A stretch of DNA of 64,000 nt from Xanthobacter autotrophicus (lineage in GTDB: Bacteria; Pseudomonadota; Alphaproteobacteria; Rhizobiales; Xanthobacteraceae). The translations under genes and the position numbers were made by a program. The stretch lies in NCBI RefSeq assembly GCF_005871085.1, contig NZ_VAUP01000037.1:124001-188000 (forward strand), given 5' to 3'. The notes under the pieces are model-generated. The model ran no database searches. It was not told the DNA's origin and saw only the letters and a program-made list of their open reading frames with translations. Positions 29,508 to 37,545 of the stretch are shown here, piece after piece. The stretch's first letter is position 1. Each line of letters opens with the position of its first letter.

Positions 29508-32026
29508 CGGTCGGGCTTCCCCCCGCCGTAGGCAGCATCACCGGGGACCGGCGCCGCAGCGCGCGCCGGACGGGGATGCTTGCGTCCGCGGCCGGCCTCT
29601 TCCTGATGGCAGCGAGCCTCCTCGCCGCCGCGCCCGCGGTGGCGCAGAGCGACCAGCAGAGCACCGTGAATTCCAGCGCGCTTGGCTCGGGCTTCTCGGG
29701 CGCGCGCAAGCTCGACCCGAACCAGAAGATGCTGGTGACGGCCGACCAGCTCGAATACGACTACCAGAAGGAAACGGTCTCCGCCGTCGGCACTGTCCAG
29801 ATCTATTATGACGGCTCGACCCTGGAGGCGAACCGGGTGGTGCTCGACCGCAAGTCGAACACCCTCTTTGCCCAGGGCAATGTCCGGCTGAAGGACAAGG
29901 ACGGCAAGATCGTCACTGCCGACAACCTGCAGCTGACCCAGGACTTCAAGCAGGGCTTCATCGATTCCCTGCGCCTCGACACCGTGGACAAGACCCACTT
30001 CGCCGCCACCCGTGCCGACCGCACGGACGGCAATGTGACCGTATTCCAGAACGGCATCTATACCGCCTGCGAACCGTGCAAGGACGACCCGAGCAAGCCT
30101 CCGCTGTGGCAGATCAAGGCCAAGAAGATCATCCACAACGAAGACGAGAAGATGATCTACTACCAGGACGCCTGGATAGAATTCTTCGGCATGCCCGTGG
30201 CCTATTTCCCGTATCTGTCCTCGCCCGACCCGACGGTGAAGCGCAAGACCGGCTTCCTCATCCCGGAATTCTTCTCGTCCAGCCAGATCGGCTATGGGGT
30301 CGGCACGCCCTTCTTCTGGAACATCGCGCCTGACCGCGACCTGACCCTGACGCCCGCAGTCACCACCAAGCAAGGTGTGCTGATGCAGGCGGAGTGGCGG
30401 CAGCGCCTGATCAACGGTGCCTACACCATCCGCGCCGCCGGCATCATGCAGCAGGACAAGGACGCCTTCACCACCACGTCCAATGGGGTGACCGAATATC
30501 TGCCCGGCTACCGCGACGATCGCGGCGCCATCCAGAGCACCGGCGCATTCGCCCTGAACAAGTTCTGGACCTTCGGCTGGGACGGGACCCTCGTCTCCGA
30601 CCGCACGTTCCTGCAGGACTACAATCTCATCAGCGACGGGGTCACCACCAAGACCTCCACCGTCTACCTGACCGGCCAGGGCGACCGCTCCTTCTTCGAC
30701 GTGCGGGGGCTGTATTTCCTCGGCCTCTCGGTGACCGACAACCAGGACCTCCAGCCCATCGTCGGCACGCTCAACTACAACAAGGTGTTCGACAAGCCCC
30801 TGTGGGGCGGTGAATCCGGCATCAAGGTCAACCTCACCAGCCTGACCCGCCAGGAGGCTGACTTCATCGGCACCTCGGCGCTCACCTCCAACACCGGTGC
30901 CGTGGGCATCCCCACCGGCTCCTGCGCGCTCATGAACCCCAATCCGGAGCAGTGCCTGCTGCGCGGCGCGCCGGGCGACTATACCCGCCTGTCGGCGGAG
31001 CTGTACTGGAAGAAGGCCATCACCGACCCGATGGGTCAGATCTGGACGCCGTTCGTGACCGCGCGGGTGGACGTCGCCTCCGTGGACACCGGCTACCTGC
31101 CCTACAGCTACATGTATGGCGCCACTCTGCCCGGCCAGAACCCGCTCCAGTCGGGCAGCGACGACCTGATCCGCGGCATGCCGGCGGTGGGCCTCGACTA
31201 TAAGTATCCCTTCATCTCCGCCGAGAGCTGGGGCACCCAGACCATCGAGCCGCGGGCCCAGCTCATCATCCGGCCAAACGAGACGGACATCGGCAAGTTC
31301 CCGAACGAGGACGCCCAGAGCCTGGTGTTCGACGACACCAACCTGTTCGAGGTGAACAAATATTCGGGTTACGATCGGGTCGAGGGCGGCAGCCGCGTCA
31401 ATCTCGGCGTGACCTATACCGCCGCCATCCAGGGGGCGGGCCTCGTCACCGCGGTGGTCGGCCAGTCCTACAACCTGTTCGGCCGGAACTCCTTCGCCTA
31501 TGGCGACATGGCCAATACGGGCCTTGAGTCGGGCCTTGAGACCACAGCGTCCGACTACATCGCCAAGTTCGGCTACTCGCCCACCAAGTATCTCGAATTC
31601 GTGACCCGCTTCCGCTTCGACAACGACAACCTCTCCATGCAGCGCTTCGAACTGCAGGGACGGGCGGAGCTGGACCGGTTCAACGTAGCCCTCACCTACG
31701 GCCGCTACGAAGCCCAGCCGCTGCTCGGCTATTACGACAAGCGCGAGGGCATCTACACCAACGCCTCGTACAAGCTGAACGACAATTGGGCCATCCGTGG
31801 CGCGGTGCGCTACGATTTCGCCGCCGGCGAGTTCGACTATACGCTGGTGGGCCTCAGCTACATCGACGACTGCTTCACCCTCGCCCTCAACTACGTCACC
31901 GACTACACTCTGAACGGCCCCAATGCGGCGCCGGTCAACAAGGTGATGTTCCGCATCGGGCTGAGAACGCTTGGCGAGGGCGGATTCTCCACCTCGTTCG
32001 GCTCCAGCAGCGAAACCAGCCAGTGA
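29504..32026 (+). CDS. lptD: LPS-assembly outer-membrane protein LptD
   Basis: 840 residues. A long signal peptide with a basic N-region (RRRSARRTGM) and hydrophobic LASAAGLFLMAASLLAAAP is cleaved near AVAQS (about residue 49). The N-terminal OstA/LptA-like beta-jellyroll follows (about 70-220: ADQLEYDYQKETVSAVGTVQIYYDG). The C-terminal barrel of about 26 strands ends in KVMFRIGLRTLGEGG. It inserts LPS into the outer leaflet with LptE. The ATG overlaps the lptG stop and has GGGAGGAC upstream. Confidence 0.95.
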   Translation: MTVGLPPAVGSITGDRRRSARRTGMLASAAGLFLMAASLLAAAPAVAQSDQQSTVNSSALGSGFSGARKLDPNQKMLVTADQLEYDYQKETVSAVGTVQIYYDGSTLEANRVVLDRKSNTLFAQGNVRLKDKDGKIVTADNLQLTQDFKQGFIDSLRLDTVDKTHFAATRADRTDGNVTVFQNGIYTACEPCKDDPSKPPLWQIKAKKIIHNEDEKMIYYQDAWIEFFGMPVAYFPYLSSPDPTVKRKTGFLIPEFFSSSQIGYGVGTPFFWNIAPDRDLTLTPAVTTKQGVLMQAEWRQRLINGAYTIRAAGIMQQDKDAFTTTSNGVTEYLPGYRDDRGAIQSTGAFALNKFWTFGWDGTLVSDRTFLQDYNLISDGVTTKTSTVYLTGQGDRSFFDVRGLYFLGLSVTDNQDLQPIVGTLNYNKVFDKPLWGGESGIKVNLTSLTRQEADFIGTSALTSNTGAVGIPTGSCALMNPNPEQCLLRGAPGDYTRLSAELYWKKAITDPMGQIWTPFVTARVDVASVDTGYLPYSYMYGATLPGQNPLQSGSDDLIRGMPAVGLDYKYPFISAESWGTQTIEPRAQLIIRPNETDIGKFPNEDAQSLVFDDTNLFEVNKYSGYDRVEGGSRVNLGVTYTAAIQGAGLVTAVVGQSYNLFGRNSFAYGDMANTGLESGLETTASDYIAKFGYSPTKYLEFVTRFRFDNDNLSMQRFELQGRAELDRFNVALTYGRYEAQPLLGYYDKREGIYTNASYKLNDNWAIRGAVRYDFAAGEFDYTLVGLSYIDDCFTLALNYVTDYTLNGPNAAPVNKVMFRIGLRTLGEGGFSTSFGSSSETSQ

Positions 32027-32136
32027 GGCCACGCACCGGCTGAACCGGGCGCAGCTTCGGCTGCGGTCGGCTCGGCGGGCCGCAATGCCGCCACAGGAAG
32101 GGGACACAAGTCGCCGTCTGACCTTCGGACAGGACC

Positions 32137-33048
32137 ATGCAGCTGCGTCATTTCCTTCTCACGGCCCTTGCTCTGGCCTTCTTCGCCCTCGGGGCCGGCA
32201 CGCCGGCCCAGGCCCAGCAGATCATCGTGATGGTGAACGGGGATCCCATCACCACCTATGACGTGGCTCAGCGCCAATTGATGCACCAGATGATCGAGCG
32301 CAAGGGCGTGACGGCGCAGCAGGCCCTCGAGGACCTCATCGACGAGCGCATCAAGATCCAGCAGGCCATTCGCCTCAAGATTGATGTGGACCAGAAGGAC
32401 GTGGACCGCCTGTACGCGGGGGTGGCCGAACGGTCGGGCCGCACCGCCGAGCAGCTCAGCGAGAGCTTCAAGCAGCAGGGGCTCAACGACCGCACGTTCA
32501 AGCAGAAGCTGTTCGCCGATTATGTCTGGGGCCAATATGTGCGCGCCCGCTCGGGCACGGTGAACGTGCGTGACGCGGACGTGGTCGCCGCCCTGCAGAA
32601 GCGCGGCACGACTCAGATGATCGCGACTGAATACACCCTCATGCCCATCGTTTTCGTGGTACCGCGCACCGCCGGCAACTACGGCGCCCGCCTCGCCGAG
32701 GCCAATGCCCTGCGCGGCCGCTTCACCGACTGCGACGCTGGCGCGGACATGGCGAAGTCGTTGAAGGAAGTGGTGGTGCGACCCAAGGTGACGCGCCTGT
32801 CCTCCGAGATGCCCGCGCCGCTGCGTCAGCTCCTCGACAAGACTGAGATCGGCCGCCTCACTCCTCCGGAAGTGGCCCAGTCTGGTGTTGAGACCTTCGC
32901 TATCTGCGGCAAGCGCGAAGTGCGCGGCGAGAGCTCGCAGAAGAAGGAAATCAAGGACGAGCTGTCCAGCGCCCAGTTCATCGCCGAATCCAAGAAGTTC
33001 ATGGCGGAGCTGAGGAAGCAGTCGCTCATCGAGTACCGCCGCCGCTGA
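32137..33048 (+). CDS. surA: SurA-like periplasmic chaperone
   Basis: 303 residues, shorter than enterobacterial SurA (about 430) and with only one parvulin-like region. A signal peptide (MQLRHFLLTALALAFFALGA, cleavage after AQA near residue 26) leads into the SurA N-terminal helical domain (IIVMVNGDPITTYDVAQRQLMHQMI...), which binds unfolded outer-membrane proteins. The remaining part resembles a degenerate peptidyl-prolyl isomerase, so isomerase activity is doubtful. The position lptD-surA-pdxA-rsmA is conserved in proteobacteria and supports the name. Confidence 0.88.
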   Translation: MQLRHFLLTALALAFFALGAGTPAQAQQIIVMVNGDPITTYDVAQRQLMHQMIERKGVTAQQALEDLIDERIKIQQAIRLKIDVDQKDVDRLYAGVAERSGRTAEQLSESFKQQGLNDRTFKQKLFADYVWGQYVRARSGTVNVRDADVVAALQKRGTTQMIATEYTLMPIVFVVPRTAGNYGARLAEANALRGRFTDCDAGADMAKSLKEVVVRPKVTRLSSEMPAPLRQLLDKTEIGRLTPPEVAQSGVETFAICGKREVRGESSQKKEIKDELSSAQFIAESKKFMAELRKQSLIEYRRR

Positions 33049-33182
33049 AGCGCCCACGGCTTGCAAACCGCAGCCTTAGATCCGACCTTATGATTGAAGG
33101 GCGGTTCTAGCGAGCCTGTCACGCTGTTCCACGCGTTTTCATGACGCAAAACCGGTCTCAACTTTTGCGGAAAAACGCTGTG

Positions 33183-34235
33183 ATGGTCGCGCCCGCCCCC
33201 TTGGTCCTGTCCCTCGGCGATCCCGCCGGCATCGGTCCCGACATCACGCTGAAGGCCTGGGCGGAGCGCCGGGAGCTTGGTCTGCCCGCCTTCCTGGTCG
33301 CCGGCGACCCCGGGGCGCTCAAGGCCCGCGCCCGCCATCTCGGCCTCACCGTGCCGCTGGCCGAGACCGGTCCGGAAGACGCCGCAAGCCGCTTCGCCGA
33401 GGCTCTGCCGGTGATGCCCGCTGGCCCCGCCTCCACCGCCATGCCCGGCAAGCCCGATGCCTCCAGCGCGCCCTGCGTGGTGGCAAGCCTGGAGGCAGCG
33501 CTCGGCCTCGTCCAGGCCGAACGCGCGGCGGCGCTGGTCACCAATCCGCTGGCGAAGTCGGTCATGTATGCAGGGGGCTTTCCGTTTCCGGGCCACACCG
33601 AATTCCTGGCCGCCCGCGCCGCGCGCGCCGGCCGTCCCGCGCCTCATCCAGTGATGATGATCTGGTCGGAGCAGCTCGCCGTGGTGCCGGCCACCATCCA
33701 CCTGCCCTATGCGGAGGTCCCTGGCCATCTCACCATCGAGCTGTTGGTTGAGACCGGCCGCATCATCGCCGCCGACATGGCCCGGCGCTTCGGCCTTGCG
33801 CGGCCCCGGCTGGTGTTCTGCGGCCTCAACCCCCATGCGGGCGAGGAGGGCACCCTCGGCACCGAGGACGAGGCCATCGTGCGCCCCGCGGTGGACGCCC
33901 TCAAGCGCGAGGGCATCGACGCCCGCGGCCCGCTTCCCGCCGACACCCTGTTCCACCCGCAAGCGCGGGCCGGCTACGACGTGGCGGTGGGCATGTATCA
34001 CGACCAGGTGCTGATCCCGGCCAAGACCCTGGCCTTCCACGACGGTGTGAACGTGACCCTGGGCCTGCCCTTCATTCGCACCTCGCCAGATCACGGCACC
34101 GCGTTCGACATCGCCGGAACGGGCCGTGCCAACCCCTCGAGTCTGGTGGCGGCGCTTCGGCTCGCCCGCCGCCTCGCGGATGCGGAAGCGGGCCTTGCCG
34201 CGCGCGAGGGCCGGCGCGCGGTGAGCGTGGCGTGA
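33183..34235 (+). CDS. pdxA: 4-Hydroxythreonine-4-phosphate dehydrogenase
   Basis: 350 residues of the PdxA family, which oxidises 4-phosphohydroxy-threonine in vitamin B6 synthesis. Landmarks are [18 protein letters not shown] at the N-terminus, [28 protein letters not shown] (metal-binding His) and [23 protein letters not shown] near the end. Two starts are possible; the ATG giving [12 protein letters not shown] is used because the domain begins there, though an ATG 42 bases upstream is open. It overlaps rsmA by 4 bases (GTGA). Confidence 0.96.
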   Translation: MVAPAPLVLSLGDPAGIGPDITLKAWAERRELGLPAFLVAGDPGALKARARHLGLTVPLAETGPEDAASRFAEALPVMPAGPASTAMPGKPDASSAPCVVASLEAALGLVQAERAAALVTNPLAKSVMYAGGFPFPGHTEFLAARAARAGRPAPHPVMMIWSEQLAVVPATIHLPYAEVPGHLTIELLVETGRIIAADMARRFGLARPRLVFCGLNPHAGEEGTLGTEDEAIVRPAVDALKREGIDARGPLPADTLFHPQARAGYDVAVGMYHDQVLIPAKTLAFHDGVNVTLGLPFIRTSPDHGTAFDIAGTGRANPSSLVAALRLARRLADAEAGLAAREGRRAVSVA

Positions 34236-35107
34236 GCGCCCTCGACGAATTGCCGCCGCTGCGTGACGTCATCCGGCGGCACGGCCTCTCGGCGCAGAAG
34301 TCGCTGGGCCAGAACTTCCTTCTGGATCTCAACCTCACCGGCCGCATCGCCCGCGCCTCCGGCCCCCTCGAAGGGGCGACCGTGGTGGAGGTGGGCCCGG
34401 GGCCGGGCGGGCTGACCCGGGCTCTGCTCGCCTTGGGCGCGAAGCGCGTCATTGCCATCGAGCGCGATCAGCGCTGCCTCGATGCGCTGGCGGAAGTCAG
34501 TGACCATTATCCGGGCCGGCTGGAGGTGATCTCCGGCGACGCCCTTAAGGTGGACGTGCGCCCGCTCGTCGGCGACGGTGAGGTGCGGGTGGTGGCGAAC
34601 CTGCCCTACAATATCGCGACGTTGCTGCTCATCGGCTGGCTCTCCACGGATCCCTGGCCGCCGTGGTTCGCCTCCCTCACCCTCATGTTCCAGAAGGAAG
34701 TGGCGGAGCGCATCGTCGCTGCGCCGGGCTCGAAGGCCTATGGCCGGCTGGCGGTGCTGGCGGGCTGGCGGACCACGGCGCGCATCGCCTTCGATGTGGC
34801 CCCCTCCGCCTTCGTGCCGCCGCCGAAGGTGACCTCCTCCGTGGTGCATCTGGTGCCGCGGGCGGAGCCTTTGCCCTGCGCCCTCTCCGCTTTGGAGAAG
34901 GTGACGGAAGCCGCCTTCGGCCAGCGCCGCAAGATGCTGCGCCAGAGCCTGAAATCCCTGGGTGTGGACACCGCCGCCCTGCTCGCCGCCACCGGCGTGG
35001 AGGAGACGGCGCGGGCCGAGGAGATCGATGTCGCCGGCTTCGTCAGGCTGGCGAATGCGTTCGTGCAGCTGAAGGCGGGGACCCCAGCGGATCAGGCCGC
35101 GCGGTAG
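34232..35107 (+). CDS. rsmA: 16S rRNA (adenine1518/1519-N6)-dimethyltransferase
   Basis: 291 residues. The SAM-binding motif [15 protein letters not shown] lies near residues 51-65 and the catalytic [11 protein letters not shown] near 123-133; [10 protein letters not shown] near the start is the family opening. It dimethylates two adenines in helix 45 of 16S rRNA, a late step of small-subunit assembly. The start is GTG overlapping the pdxA stop. The 3' end overlaps a convergent unknown gene by 16 bases. Confidence 0.96.
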   Translation: MSALDELPPLRDVIRRHGLSAQKSLGQNFLLDLNLTGRIARASGPLEGATVVEVGPGPGGLTRALLALGAKRVIAIERDQRCLDALAEVSDHYPGRLEVISGDALKVDVRPLVGDGEVRVVANLPYNIATLLLIGWLSTDPWPPWFASLTLMFQKEVAERIVAAPGSKAYGRLAVLAGWRTTARIAFDVAPSAFVPPPKVTSSVVHLVPRAEPLPCALSALEKVTEAAFGQRRKMLRQSLKSLGVDTAALLAATGVEETARAEEIDVAGFVRLANAFVQLKAGTPADQAAR

Positions 35108-35466
35108 GCCTTCAGGTAGCGAGCCTCGGACATGCGTTTCACGGCATGGAAGGGCGCGAGGCGCGGCGGCACCACATTGCGCCCGGTGTCGCGGAACACC
35201 AGCATGCCCGCATCCAGCGTGTCCACGACGCAGATCAGCTCCGGCTTGAACACCGCGGCGGGCCGGCGTTCCACCAGCACGGCGGACGGCTCGTTGGGAT
35301 TGCTGTCGAAGCCCGCGGGCACGGTTCCGTGCTTCAGCGCCACGAGCCAGTCGCGGACCGCTTCCGTCACGATGATGCCCCCACAGGGGACGATCGCATT
35401 CTCGATGCCCGGCAGCTTGCGGATTTTGCGTCCGCCGGAGGCGATGAGCAAAAGGTCGTTGCTCAC
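35092..35466 (-). CDS. Conserved-looking protein of unknown function (124 residues)
   Basis: No family was recognised. The sequence is soluble-looking and begins with [20 protein letters not shown], with [24 protein letters not shown] in the middle and [11 protein letters not shown]-type basic segments (actual [15 protein letters not shown]) near the C-terminus. There is one Cys in PCGG and one in ICVVD; no signal peptide or membrane segment. The GTG start (AGGGG upstream) overlaps the stop of a 37-residue membrane peptide, which itself overlaps the second yeeE gene, so it is the last member of a coupled sulfur-transport-like chain. A role with that chain is inference. The 3' end overlaps rsmA. 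Confidence 0.65.
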   Translation of the reverse strand: MSNDLLLIASGGRKIRKLPGIENAIVPCGGIIVTEAVRDWLVALKHGTVPAGFDSNPNEPSAVLVERRPAAVFKPELICVVDTLDAGMLVFRDTGRNVVPPRLAPFHAVKRMSEARYLKAYRAA

Positions 35467-35576
35467 CGGCCCCTGAGCCGCAGCTTGCGAATGGCGGTGA
35501 GGGCGGCAAAGACTGCGCCGAGGATGACGATGCGGCGACCGGAAGCCGAGGATGGGGGCGCCGGCACGGCGCTCAC
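35463..35576 (-). CDS. Micro-ORF: 37-residue putative membrane peptide coupled to yeeE
   Basis: A GTG-initiated frame reads MSAVPAPPSSASG, then a hydrophobic core IVILGAVFAALTAI and a basic tail RKLRLRGR. Its start overlaps the yeeE stop and its stop overlaps the next gene's GTG, both as GTGA, which is strong evidence that it is translated. The single helix followed by positive charges predicts an inner-membrane peptide with the tail in the cytoplasm. Function is unknown; it might be a small subunit of the YeeE transporter. Confidence 0.55.
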   Translation of the reverse strand: MSAVPAPPSSASGRRIVILGAVFAALTAIRKLRLRGR

Positions 35577-36199
35577 TCCACCGGCTTCAGACGCGCGCCC
35601 GCCACGGCGGATTGGGTCACGGCGGGGCCGAAATCGCCATCCACATCGGCTCCCAGCTCGCGCTGCCACGGGCGCCAGCGCTCCAGCACCACCAATGCCA
35701 CCACCAGCACTGCTGCCAGGCCCAGGGCAAGAACGGTGTAGGACAGGCCGGTGAGATCCATGAAGGTCAGCTTGCCCGGGCCGCCGCTGAGCAGCCACGG
35801 CGCCAGCGCCGGCTCGGCATAGCCGAACGCCACGGCCCCGGCGATGCCGCCGGCCAGGGTGAAGAGGGCGTCGCGATAGCCGGCGCCGATCTGCGCCAGG
35901 ATGGTTCCCGGACAGGCGCCGGCCAAGGCGATGCCGGCGCCCAGCACCAGGCCACCCAGCACGTCCGCCGCATAGAAGGTGGCCTTTGGCGCCAGCTTCA
36001 CCAGGCCGAAGCCATGCAGCGTCGCCAGCACCACGGCACCGGTCGCCACGGCGGTGAGGAACACCTTCAGCATGATGAAATTACGCATCTGCATTTGGCC
36101 CACGATCATGCCAGGCTCGAAAACCCGCGCCTTTTCAAGGGCGAATCCGAAGACGATGCCCATGGCAACGCCGGTGAGGATGGCGGAAAGGACGGACAT
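35573..36199 (-). CDS. YeeE/YedE-family (TsuA-like) membrane protein, second half-transporter
   Basis: 208 residues with about five transmembrane helices. The family motif is GAGIALAGACPGTILAQIGAG near residues 86-106, with the Cys thought to relay thiosulfate or sulfur in TsuA-like transporters. It starts at MSVLSAILTGVAMGIVFGFALEKARVFEP, also typical. It lies 30 bases after a first YeeE protein; full-length YeeE carries both halves in one chain, so the two proteins probably form one heteromeric channel for a sulfur compound. Confidence 0.88.
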   Translation of the reverse strand: MSVLSAILTGVAMGIVFGFALEKARVFEPGMIVGQMQMRNFIMLKVFLTAVATGAVVLATLHGFGLVKLAPKATFYAADVLGGLVLGAGIALAGACPGTILAQIGAGYRDALFTLAGGIAGAVAFGYAEPALAPWLLSGGPGKLTFMDLTGLSYTVLALGLAAVLVVALVVLERWRPWQRELGADVDGDFGPAVTQSAVAGARLKPVE

Positions 36200-36229
36200 G
36201 GCTGTTCTCCCTGTGCGTGAGGGCGCGCT

Positions 36230-36769
36230 TCAAATGCGGCGCAGGACGAGGAAGGCGGTGGCGATGCCGCCCACGAACATGAAGGTGACGGCGATGGTGG
36301 AGGACATCGCCATCTGCGCCATGCCCGAAAGGCCGTGCCCGGAGGTGCAGCCGTCCGCCAGCCGGGCGCCGAACAGCATGATGAAGCCTGCGACGAATGC
36401 CACCATGTAGCGCACCGCCGGGCTGGAGGTTCCCAGCGCCCGGCGCCACACCGGCGAGATGGGCTGACGGCGGGCACCGGACAGCCGCATGGAGACGAAG
36501 GCGCCGATGGCAACGCCCACCACCAGCGCCACCTGCCACAGATTCTTCCCGGTTGCGGCCACGTGCTTGGCCACATAATCGATCTGCATCACCGCCGGAT
36601 CGAACAGGGCGGCAAGGGCGCCGCCCACGGTCACATAAGACGAAGACGCGCCGAGGGCGGTCGAGATGAGCAGGAAGGCGGGCACCTGCAGCAAGCCGAT
36701 GACGATCCCCGCCGCATAGGGCGACCAGGCCTTCCGGCGAAGGAAGCAGGCTCCGGAGCTGCAATTCAT
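36230..36769 (-). CDS. YeeE/YedE-family (TsuA-like) membrane protein, first half-transporter
   Basis: 179 residues with about four to five membrane helices and the motif GARLADGCTSGHGLSGMAQMA near residues 133-153, which contains the conserved Cys of YeeE proteins. The start MNCSSGACFLRRKAWSPY has CAGGGAG upstream; a frame adding 31 residues is rejected. It heads the chain yeeE-yeeE-micro-ORF-unknown protein. An AT-rich palindrome about 85 bases upstream is a likely operator. In relatives such pairs sit in BigR/SqrR-controlled sulfide-detoxification operons. Confidence 0.88.
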   Translation of the reverse strand: MNCSSGACFLRRKAWSPYAAGIVIGLLQVPAFLLISTALGASSSYVTVGGALAALFDPAVMQIDYVAKHVAATGKNLWQVALVVGVAIGAFVSMRLSGARRQPISPVWRRALGTSSPAVRYMVAFVAGFIMLFGARLADGCTSGHGLSGMAQMAMSSTIAVTFMFVGGIATAFLVLRRI

Positions 36770-36853
36770 GGGGCTCTCCCTGGGTGGTCCGAATTTGTGC
36801 GGCGTGGTTGTCCACGCGCAGCGGCCGACGCCAGCGGCGACCCATGCCCGCAC

Positions 36854-36890
36854 AACATTCAATATATTTAAATTAAATTATATGAATGTT
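36854..36890. promoter_or_regulatory. AT-rich inverted repeat upstream of the yeeE pair (BigR/SqrR-type operator candidate)
   Basis: AACATTCA and TGAATGTT are perfect 8-bp arms around an AT-only 21-bp centre. The site lies between the yeeE genes and a divergent methyltransferase gene. AT-rich dyads of this kind bind persulfide-sensing ArsR repressors (BigR) in front of yeeE genes in relatives. No such repressor gene is in the window. Confidence 0.5.
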
Positions 36891-36963
36891 TTGACAAGAG
36901 GCACATGCTGCCGCAGGCGCCCACCCGTCCGCCGCGTGCTATCCCGCACCTGGGAGACCGCCC

Positions 36964-37545
36964 ATGATCGTGCCCGACGCCACCCCGCCCGACCCGTGCC
37001 CGCCCGACCCCTGCCCGCCCGATGCCTGCGCCGCGCGGCCGAACCGCCTGCCCTGGCCACCCATGATCTATGGCGGGGCGCTGGCTGCGGCGCTGGCCCT
37101 TGGCGCCCTCGCCCCGTCCTTTTGGCCGCCCCTCCTCGCCGGTCCGGCAGTGCGCGGCGGCGGCGCTGTCGTGGCGGGGCTGGGATTGGGGCTCGATCTG
37201 TGGGCGATCGTCACCCTCCATCGCGCCCGCACCAATATCCTGCCCCACCGGGCGGCGGACCGACTGGTCACGAGCGGGCCGTTCGCGCTCTCGCGCAACC
37301 CCATCTATCTGGGCAACACCCTGCTTTTGCTGGGGTTGGGGATGGCTCTCGCCAATGGCTGGTTGCTGGCGGCGGCGCTTCTCGCCGCGCTCGCCACCGA
37401 CCGCCTGGCCGCCCGCCGGGAAGAGCGCCATCTCGCGGCGAAGTTCGGCGCCGCCTTCGATGCCTATGCGGCGCGGGTACCGCGCTGGATCGGCTGGTGG
37501 CGCGCGTCTACTCCGCCGCCTCCACCCGGGCCGGATCGTAATTGA
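36964..37545 (+). CDS. Isoprenylcysteine carboxyl methyltransferase-like (ICMT/PEMT) membrane protein
   Basis: 193 residues. Several hydrophobic helices and the family motif [23 protein letters not shown] near residues 102-124 (SAM-binding RNPxYxG) identify the ICMT/phospholipid-methyltransferase fold, which methylates a lipid or small molecule in the membrane; the bacterial substrate is usually unknown. The N-terminus has an odd Pro-Cys-Asp repeat ([16 protein letters not shown], about residues 12-22), which may bind metal or mean that translation really begins at a later Met such as MIYGG. Its 3' end overlaps convergent metH by 38 bases. Confidence 0.82.
   Translation: MIVPDATPPDPCPPDPCPPDACAARPNRLPWPPMIYGGALAAALALGALAPSFWPPLLAGPAVRGGGAVVAGLGLGLDLWAIVTLHRARTNILPHRAADRLVTSGPFALSRNPIYLGNTLLLLGLGMALANGWLLAAALLAALATDRLAARREERHLAAKFGAAFDAYAARVPRWIGWWRASTPPPPPGPDRN

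Noticed and set aside
33049-33182. Separate gene or RNA between surA and pdxA
   Set aside because: Short gap with no structure or frame; simple intergenic DNA in a conserved operon.
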